Shown: in pieces, positions 5,727-9,966 of the stretch
How positions within the stretch are numbered: position 1 is the stretch's first letter
Layout: every line of letters starts with the position of its first letter
Assembly: GCA_002494975.1 (NCBI GenBank)
Contig: DADI01000054.1
Coordinates: 25,001 to 34,966, forward strand
Length of the DNA stretch: 9,966 nt
Reading direction: 5' to 3'
DNA from: Euryarchaeota archaeon UBA556
GTDB lineage: Archaea; Thermoplasmatota; Poseidoniia; Poseidoniales; Thalassarchaeaceae
The notes under the pieces: generated by a model
The model's input: only the letters and a program-made list of their open reading frames with translations
Told to the model about the DNA's origin: nothing
Databases searched by the model: none
Translations under genes and position numbers: made by a program

Positions 5727-6698
5727 TCAATACTTTCTTAGAGATTCTAAGGTTCTATTATACAAATTAGCGTGTGGAGGAATCCAAGTGGTAACTCCTG
5801 GAAATTCTTTTAAATTAATATTCCAAGGATGTAAAAGTTTTCCTACTTCCGCGGCCACTTTAAACGAAGACTTTTCCAACATTAAAATATCCGTTTGACT
5901 TAATGGCCACACTACTTGTCCCGATTTTTCATGAATTGAGTAGGGGCATCTTACCATCCCTTGAATATAATTAGGACTTAAATCCGCTACTGGTTGTGCG
6001 GATCCAGTTACTTCAAAAACTATTTCTTCTACCTTTCTGGCCAGTAACTGTCCAAAAGTTTGATTCGTAAATGCATTAAAGAATTCTGAATTCTCTGTGA
6101 TCTCAGAAATTATTTTTGGTATATCTTCTGGGTGCACCCAAATATGAAAACCTTTATTGCCTGAAAAAATAAAACTGGGCTGGGCACTATACTCGTTTCT
6201 TAAATAATTATACACTGATCTGGCTCGATTCCAAGCAACTTTCAAATCAACATCGTCAAAATCAAAAATCATTAATTGTTGTCCGATCGGAGCGATTTCT
6301 GGATCCTTAAAAATAATATTCTTCCAATCTTTCTGGTAGATCTTTAATTCTTCGTTGTATCCACTTTTGCCCTTTTTTCTAATTTGAACTGGAGGTAACT
6401 CGTGTGGTGAAATATTTCTCCAGATAATTTCTTGTGTGCTAACCATCATTCCAACCGGTCGCTGATCGGCCCCTAAACTTTTTAGTTCTGCTTTCAGAAA
6501 AGAAGAAGTTCCTAAACATCGATGTCGTATTCCTTTTACTTCGGTATCCGAAATTTTTAATTGCCATTTGGACTCTCTTTCATAAGCAATACTAATAAGT
6601 GAGGTTAAAATGGTCGGATGACTATACCACCGATGTGTTAAAACTTCTGCCTCAGATTGAATTCCAGTCAATCGGCATTCCTCCATCTTTCCAACCAT
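5727..6698 (-). CDS. Archaeo-eukaryotic-type DNA primase, small-subunit (PriS) homologue
   Basis: A protein of up to 323 residues with the signature motifs of the archaeal primase small subunit, which makes primers for DNA replication. Residues 141-148 (QLMIFDFD) contain the metal-binding D146-x-D148. S179-G-N-K-G-F-H185 followed by IWVHP is the nucleotide-binding SGxxGxH motif. D239 followed by MVRCPYSIHEKSG (248-260) matches the third catalytic Asp and the RxPxSxHxKxG segment. The DxD pair lies later than in cellular PriS, so the N-terminus is longer or different, and I see no zinc-binding stem. The start is uncertain: ATG 6698 and ATG 6686 lack a ribosome-binding site, while TTG 6671 has GGAGG 8 nt upstream. 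It overlaps the preceding winged-helix-like gene. No large subunit is visible in this window. Confidence 0.88.
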   Translation of the reverse strand: MVGKMEECRLTGIQSEAEVLTHRWYSHPTILTSLISIAYERESKWQLKISDTEVKGIRHRCLGTSSFLKAELKSLGADQRPVGMMVSTQEIIWRNISPHELPPVQIRKKGKSGYNEELKIYQKDWKNIIFKDPEIAPIGQQLMIFDFDDVDLKVAWNRARSVYNYLRNEYSAQPSFIFSGNKGFHIWVHPEDIPKIISEITENSEFFNAFTNQTFGQLLARKVEEIVFEVTGSAQPVADLSPNYIQGMVRCPYSIHEKSGQVVWPLSQTDILMLEKSSFKVAAEVGKLLHPWNINLKEFPGVTTWIPPHANLYNRTLESLRKY

Positions 6699-7128
6699 CT
6701 ACTGGTGGCTGTAATTCTTTTAGTTCTCCCTTTCTATTTACTCCTCGTAAGTAAAATCTATCATCTTTCAACCAAGGCCAACGAGATTCTTTAAACCATT
6801 CTGGCTGACATTCTAATTCTTCCGTCCACTGGATATTAGGAATAATGTGTCCGTATTTATCAATTAGATCTTTGGCTTCTGGGATCCAGGGTTCAACTTT
6901 GAAGAAAACTTTTATTTGCTCCAGGCCACTTTTATTAATTACATACCCTTTATCTTCTCCTCCTACCAACCAACCTAGGGCTACCCAGTCCCCAAAAATC
7001 TTTTTTACTACTTTCGCATCTCGAGATCTGCTGCTTAAATGCATATGTTTTAATATGTTCTGCATATTAATTTTAGCACGTAAAGCGTGAAGTTTCAATA
7101 TATTTTCCGCAACTTCTGCATTGTCCAT
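6652..7128 (-). CDS. Winged-helix-like protein upstream of the primase
   Basis: A 158-residue protein from ATG 7128. Residues about 5-75 look like a winged-helix domain: helices in AENILKLHALRAKI and MQNILKHMHLS, a likely recognition helix in RDAKVVKKIFGDWVALGWL, then a hairpin wing (GGEDKGYVINKSG). The second half is rich in Trp and Pro (PEWFKESRWPWLKDDRFYLRGV) and is not recognised. The gene overlaps the primase start and both are probably expressed from one promoter, so a role in replication initiation, primase recruitment or origin recognition is a fair guess but not shown. An upstream in-frame GTG at 7149 would add seven residues; the TATA-like octamer ending 22 nt before ATG 7128 makes the ATG the better choice. 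Confidence 0.8.
   Translation of the reverse strand: MDNAEVAENILKLHALRAKINMQNILKHMHLSSRSRDAKVVKKIFGDWVALGWLVGGEDKGYVINKSGLEQIKVFFKVEPWIPEAKDLIDKYGHIIPNIQWTEELECQPEWFKESRWPWLKDDRFYLRGVNRKGELKELQPPVDGWKDGGMPIDWNSI
6680..6684 (-). promoter_or_regulatory. GGAGG ribosome-binding site that may set the primase start at TTG 6671
   Basis: GGAGG on the minus strand is inside the end of the upstream gene and 8 nt before a TTG (complement at 6669-6671) in the primase frame. It is too close to ATG 6686 and downstream of ATG 6698 to serve those. If used, the primase loses nine residues and the gene overlap shrinks to 20 bp. Confidence 0.45.
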
Positions 7129-7150
7129 GATATTACTATTGGTTATCACC

Positions 7151-7158
7151 TACTTAAA
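7151..7158 (-). promoter_or_regulatory. Archaeal TATA box for the replication pair
   Basis: The minus-strand octamer TTTAAGTA is followed by GGTGATAACC and the ATG at 7128 after exactly 22 nt. The octamer is identical to the one driving the membrane cassette at 3609-3616. The GTG at 7149 would lie within the promoter itself, which rules against it as the start. Confidence 0.66.
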
Positions 7159-7191
7159 ATTTCATTTGTGCCATTAAATGACATCAGATAT

Positions 7192-7214
7192 ACCACTATT
7201 CTTTAAATAGTGGT
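7192..7214. promoter_or_regulatory. Inverted repeat overlapping the promoter of the 799-residue gene; candidate operator
   Basis: ACCACTATT (7192-7200) and AATAGTGGT (7206-7214) are perfect 9-bp inverted copies around CTTTA. The right arm and the spacer contain the TATA-like octamer TTTAAATA (7202-7209), which ends 22 nt before ATG 7232. A dimeric regulator bound here would block TATA-binding protein, so this is a likely repressor operator. No regulator is identified directly; the small winged-helix-like proteins in this window are possible candidates. Confidence 0.55.
7202..7209 (+). promoter_or_regulatory. Archaeal TATA box for the 799-residue mosaic gene
   Basis: TTTAAATA with 22 nt between the octamer and ATG 7232, the same distance as the other leaderless promoters here. 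It lies inside the inverted repeat described at 7192-7214. Confidence 0.66.
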
Positions 7215-7231
7215 TTAGATTACTGTATAAT

Positions 7232-9631
7232 ATGGCTATGGATGAATGGTTAAAAGGTGTTATCGCTGGTTCTGCCGCAGTATTAATATCTACTGCATTA
7301 TCAATGAGAACGACTGAAAAACTAATAAAGGAAGCAGAAATTGATTTTGATAATCCTGAATTCGGAGTAACTCCTGCAGAAGATTTTACTGATTCCACTA
7401 GACAAAACTTATCAGTCGGCGGATATACATTTAATGCCGAATCACCTTCTGGTGATGATCCTATGATGGCTGACCCTACTGAAGAAGGCGGTCCAGCAGA
7501 ACTTTTCGATGAATCTGTAGTTCAAGATGAACAAGATGGAGGAGTAGACTTTATGAATGCAGAATCTCCATTAGAAGAATCTCCATTAACTGCTGATCCA
7601 CTAACTGAAGATCCATCCGATATGGGTGGTCCGGAAGATTTCTCTGCCGAATCAGCATTGGAGAGGAGAGTCAAAAGGCAATTAAAAAGGAATCCCTTAG
7701 ATTTCGAAGGCAACCCAGTAACGAAAGATTCTAAGTTGTGGACAGAATTTTCAGATAAAGAACAAGATGATATGATAAATAATAATCCAGATTGGGGGCC
7801 TAAAGAAAATACATGGCATTATAAGCGTTTTCGCATTAATAGCATTATCCAAGACGCAAAAGAACTCGACCAAAGAAACAAAGCACATGAAATGAAAAAA
7901 ATCGCTCGCAGAGTCCCCCGAGGAGGTCATAAATTCGAAAATAAAGATGTATCTTATGGAAATTTCAAAAATGCAAACCTTTCTCATGCTAACATGGAAA
8001 AAGCCCAAATGGAAAAAGCCCAAATGGAAAATGCCAACCTAAGTAGTGCCAACCTAAGTAGTGCCAACTTGAGAGGGGCAAACCTTTCTCGTGCTAACAT
8101 GGAAATCGCTGATCTGAAAGAGGCAAACTTTTATCATGCCAACCTGTCTGGGGCTGACTTTAGTGATGCCATTTTACGCGGGGCTAAGTTTGGAAAGACG
8201 GACCTCACCGACTCCATCGGCCACAGCGGTATGCGCTTCCATCACAGTCGAGGGTTGCATCGTGCTGCCCGACTAGAGAGCGCAAATTTTAATCAGGTAT
8301 GGTTACCTGGCAGTTCGTTTGTGCGAGCCGATGCTTTCCGATGTGATTTTCGAAAGGCAAATTTAAGAAGGAGTGACTTTAGAGGTGCAGATTTAGAGAG
8401 TGCGAACTTTACTTATGTAAACTTAAACAAAGCCAGAGGACTTAACAAAGTATGGATGAATGATAAATTGGGGTCATTGAAATTTATACCCGATAAAAAA
8501 CAACCAGTTTTGTCTGAATCACCTCCAAAGAACATAGGCGGGGCAAAAAAGAATTTACCAGCACCCTATCACATGACTCCCTACCAAGAACAGTCATCAT
8601 GGAATTTTAGTTGGGACCGTGATAAAGAGGAGTATACTATCAAAAAAGATTATCCCAGATTACCCGATCATGAAAAAGCCATAAACTCGGCCAATAAAAT
8701 ATCTGAAACCCCAGCACTACCGAAAGGTTTCTCAGCAGAAAACTACTCCAGTAAAGATGCTCGCCGTGCCCAATATATTCGCAGAATGCAAGGATATAAT
8801 GATAAACAAGATGAGTCATTAGGTATGAGACATCGTGGTAAACACCAACAATCTATGAAAGATCGAAGAGATGAAGCATCCGCAATGGATAGGATGCACT
8901 CCAAGATGGGTCGAAAATATGATGATGTTATGACTATGGATGCTGAAGCCCGCCGATGGAGACTTCCAAAAACTTCCAAAGGAACCGCACTTTACGCTAA
9001 AAGAGATAAAAGCGGTAAATTTACTGATATTCAAAATGTAGCCCGTTCTGCTCGTGCAGATCGTGCTAGAATTGCTGCCAACCAAGGAGTAAAATCTGGA
9101 CAAGGTGATGAAGGAGAGCGAATGATCTATAATGCAGAATTTACTAATTTAACTGATCATATCTCTACTATGTATGCTGCTGAAAGCGAAGATTTAATTT
9201 TATGTGCTCACTGTGATCAAAAAATGTCCGAGTGTGGCGAACATTATACTGAAACCTATGAAGCATCATCATCTTATAATCCATATCCAGTATTCATGAA
9301 ATCTAAAGATGCTGCTGCCGTCTTCGCTAAGAATAAAAATAAACTTTGCACAGTTACTTTCGTAAAGAAAGATGGAACTATGAGAACTATGAAAGGAAGA
9401 ACTGGAGTTTTCCGAGATAAGTCTGGCAAAACTATTGTCGGCACTGGTAAAAAACCAAGTTGGAGTGCTAAGGCTCGTGCCGATGCTGGTTACATGACTT
9501 TCTTTGACATCGATGCTGCTAGAAAAGCCGGAGATAACCGTAAAGGATTCCGAATGATAAATCTAAATACAATTACTTCAATTAAGGCTATGGGTCGAAA
9601 ATTTGACGGTGCTCATCCACAAGGATTTTAG
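7232..9631 (+). CDS. Large mosaic protein: pentapeptide repeats, zinc knuckle and WYL_2-like C-terminal domain
   Basis: A 799-residue protein. Residues 7-24 are hydrophobic (membrane anchor or signal-like). Residues 40-142 are acidic, with repeated AESP and ADP strings. Residues 246-325 and 345-400 are pentapeptide repeats of the A(N/D)(L/F)xx type, which fold as a right-handed beta-helix; some such proteins mimic DNA. Residues 505-575 are basic and contain a conserved-looking block (DESLGMRHRGKHQQSMKDRRDE, read in two halves). C658-x2-C661 and C668-x2-H671 form a zinc knuckle. Residues 705-790 (CTVTFVKKDGT to INLNTITSIKAMG) resemble WYL_2 (DUF2693), an SH3-like phage domain. The motif (F/Y/M)xAE occurs seven times between parts. 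Its length, repeats and anchor fit a structural, attachment or surface protein, but function is unknown. Confidence 0.87.
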   Translation: MAMDEWLKGVIAGSAAVLISTALSMRTTEKLIKEAEIDFDNPEFGVTPAEDFTDSTRQNLSVGGYTFNAESPSGDDPMMADPTEEGGPAELFDESVVQDEQDGGVDFMNAESPLEESPLTADPLTEDPSDMGGPEDFSAESALERRVKRQLKRNPLDFEGNPVTKDSKLWTEFSDKEQDDMINNNPDWGPKENTWHYKRFRINSIIQDAKELDQRNKAHEMKKIARRVPRGGHKFENKDVSYGNFKNANLSHANMEKAQMEKAQMENANLSSANLSSANLRGANLSRANMEIADLKEANFYHANLSGADFSDAILRGAKFGKTDLTDSIGHSGMRFHHSRGLHRAARLESANFNQVWLPGSSFVRADAFRCDFRKANLRRSDFRGADLESANFTYVNLNKARGLNKVWMNDKLGSLKFIPDKKQPVLSESPPKNIGGAKKNLPAPYHMTPYQEQSSWNFSWDRDKEEYTIKKDYPRLPDHEKAINSANKISETPALPKGFSAENYSSKDARRAQYIRRMQGYNDKQDESLGMRHRGKHQQSMKDRRDEASAMDRMHSKMGRKYDDVMTMDAEARRWRLPKTSKGTALYAKRDKSGKFTDIQNVARSARADRARIAANQGVKSGQGDEGERMIYNAEFTNLTDHISTMYAAESEDLILCAHCDQKMSECGEHYTETYEASSSYNPYPVFMKSKDAAAVFAKNKNKLCTVTFVKKDGTMRTMKGRTGVFRDKSGKTIVGTGKKPSWSAKARADAGYMTFFDIDAARKAGDNRKGFRMINLNTITSIKAMGRKFDGAHPQGF
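7994..8083 (+). repeat. Tandem 15-bp repeats encoding pentapeptides
   Basis: Six consecutive 15-bp units inside the mosaic gene. ATGGAAAAAGCCCAA occurs twice exactly (7994-8008, 8009-8023) and once diverged (8024-8038). CTAAGTAGTGCCAAC occurs twice exactly (8039-8053, 8054-8068), followed by a diverged unit (8069-8083). Exact neighbouring copies point to recent expansion by slippage or unequal exchange. Each unit adds one pentapeptide coil without changing the frame. Confidence 0.85.
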
Positions 9632-9670
9632 ATTATTTAGGATCCACAACCGAGATAACGGCGAAAAACT

Positions 9671-9705
9671 GCCGCTGAGGGTCTGTAATCGCCGCTGAGG
9701 GTCTG
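9671..9705 (+). repeat. Two direct copies of an iteron-like 15-mer
   Basis: GCCGCTGAGGGTCTG at 9671-9685 and 9691-9705, separated by 5 bp. Their inverted counterpart at 9805-9819 differs by one base and shares four further flanking bases (AATC) with the second copy, giving a 19-bp match with one mismatch. The 20-bp period is roughly two helical turns, so a protein bound to both would sit on one face of the DNA. Confidence 0.8.
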
Positions 9706-9711
9706 CGGTTT

Positions 9712-9727
9712 TATATAACGTTATATA
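9712..9727. repeat. Perfect 16-bp palindrome in the AT-rich centre
   Basis: TATATAACGTTATATA is perfectly self-complementary around the central CG. It could be a protein-binding site, a cruciform-forming element or part of a bidirectional TATA region within the candidate origin. Confidence 0.75.
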
Positions 9728-9804
9728 TACCCGGATCCAAGACCCTAACAGGGCCTCAGTCAATCGTTTTTATAGTCGTTTTTATAAAGTTTTTTATATA
9801 TTTA

Positions 9805-9819
9805 CAGACCCACAGCGGC
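9805..9819 (-). repeat. Inverted third copy of the iteron-like 15-mer
   Basis: The minus strand reads GCCGCTGTGGGTCTG, one mismatch from the two direct copies at 9671-9705. It is followed on the plus strand by GATTTT and a further partial copy at 9845-9855, placing two sites in each orientation on either side of the AT-rich centre. Confidence 0.78.
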
Positions 9820-9921
9820 GATTTTGCCGATTTACGACTGGGATAGCGGCGATTTATTTTGAAAACCCAGGTGTAATGTAATATCGCTTGGTTCCAAGAC
9901 CCTAAGATCCACATCACCTCA

Positions 9922-9942
9922 CAATTTTGTGTAACAAAATTG
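9922..9942. repeat. Perfect 9-bp dyad with 3-bp spacer
   Basis: CAATTTTGT (9922-9930) and ACAAAATTG (9934-9942) are exact inverted copies around GTA. No T-run follows, so it does not look like a terminator. It may be an operator or a recombinase/replication-protein site at the edge of the control region. GGTGA on the minus strand lies next to it (9915-9919). Confidence 0.6.
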
Positions 9943-9966
9943 GTAACCCCAAACATTCTGGAGCCG

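Larger units (their letters stand above)
9632..9966. other. Gene-free control region; candidate replication origin
   Basis: No credible gene is seen in these 335 bp. The 15-mer GCCGCTGAGGGTCTG occurs at 9671-9685 and 9691-9705 (20-bp period), and again inverted with one mismatch at 9805-9819. Its core AGCGGCGATTT recurs at 9814-9824 and 9845-9855. Between the two orientations lies an AT-rich centre with a perfect 16-bp palindrome (9712-9727) and two copies of TCGTTTTTATA with a 12-bp period (9764-9774, 9776-9786). TCCAAGACCCTAA is repeated at 9736-9748 and 9893-9905. Inverted iterons around an AT-rich unwinding-type segment are typical of plasmid and viral origins, and the element encodes its own primase. 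Direct evidence of replication is lacking. Confidence 0.5.

Noticed and set aside
5721..5729. Dedicated terminator between the convergent membrane cassette and primase genes
   Set aside because: Only 3 bp separate the two stop codons. No hairpin plus T-run is seen, so termination must occur within the opposing genes or at short T-runs that I cannot distinguish from background.
7129..7149. GTG start at 7149 for the winged-helix-like protein
   Set aside because: The GTG overlaps the promoter element itself, while ATG 7128 fits the common promoter-to-start distance.
7522..8023. Minus-strand frames of 63 and 90 codons opposite the mosaic gene
   Set aside because: They are antisense to the acidic and repeat-encoding region, with serine- and phenylalanine-rich translations typical of shadows, and have no promoter.
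9671..9855. CRISPR array
   Set aside because: Only two direct copies of a 15-bp repeat with a 5-bp spacer, plus inverted copies. Spacer length, repeat length and orientation do not fit CRISPR, and no cas gene is present.
9578..9956. Two minus-strand frames of 61 and 66 codons
   Set aside because: They run across the iterons, palindrome and AT-rich core. Their protein sequences have no domain character, they lack ribosome-binding sites, and the repeats are better explained as DNA signals.

Overview
The window looks like part of an archaeal virus, plasmid or integrated element rather than ordinary chromosome. Three observations support an archaeal host. First, an archaeo-eukaryotic-type primase small-subunit homologue lies at 5727-6698. 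Second, seven start codons are preceded by a TATA-like octamer at an almost fixed distance, 22 nt in six cases and 23 nt in one, as expected for leaderless archaeal promoters. Third, the internal operon genes use GGTGA or GGAGG ribosome-binding sites that match the archaeal 16S tail. The sequence is AT-rich, with small tightly packed genes, many zinc-binding proteins and almost no metabolic genes. A marine or ammonia-oxidising archaeal host is a guess from general resemblance only; no host gene is present to confirm it.

Layout. Positions 1-3567 hold minus-strand genes: a partial basic protein cut by the left edge, a small winged-helix-like protein, a SWIM zinc-finger protein, two unrecognised proteins (one with a split zinc ribbon), a DUF5754-like protein with a cysteine-rich zinc finger, and a 59-residue zinc ribbon that is easily missed. 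Between 2283 and 2563 there is a gene-free, GC-richer stretch with several stems that may be a structured RNA or a small mobile-element remnant.

Positions 3639-5723 form a plus-strand cassette of three membrane-associated proteins of unknown function, each with a hydrophobic C-terminal segment and two with beta-rich soluble parts. They are plausible virion-envelope or cell-surface proteins. The middle gene has no canonical start codon in its conserved-looking frame. Converging on this cassette is a minus-strand pair: a winged-helix-like protein (6652-7128) overlapping the primase. This pair is the likely replication module.

Positions 7232-9631 encode a 799-residue mosaic protein with a hydrophobic N-terminus, an acidic repeat region, two blocks of pentapeptide repeats, a basic region, a zinc knuckle and a C-terminal domain resembling the phage WYL_2 (DUF2693) SH3-like fold. 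A short (F/Y/M)-x-A-E motif occurs seven times between its domains. The last 335 bp are gene-free and carry iteron-like repeats in both orientations around an AT-rich centre, a 16-bp palindrome and another strong dyad, which makes a good candidate for a replication origin or control region.

The proposed picture is a small archaeal replicon with its own primase and origin, a DNA-binding and zinc-finger early region, and a membrane or structural cassette plus a large mosaic protein. All functional links beyond the named domains are inference.
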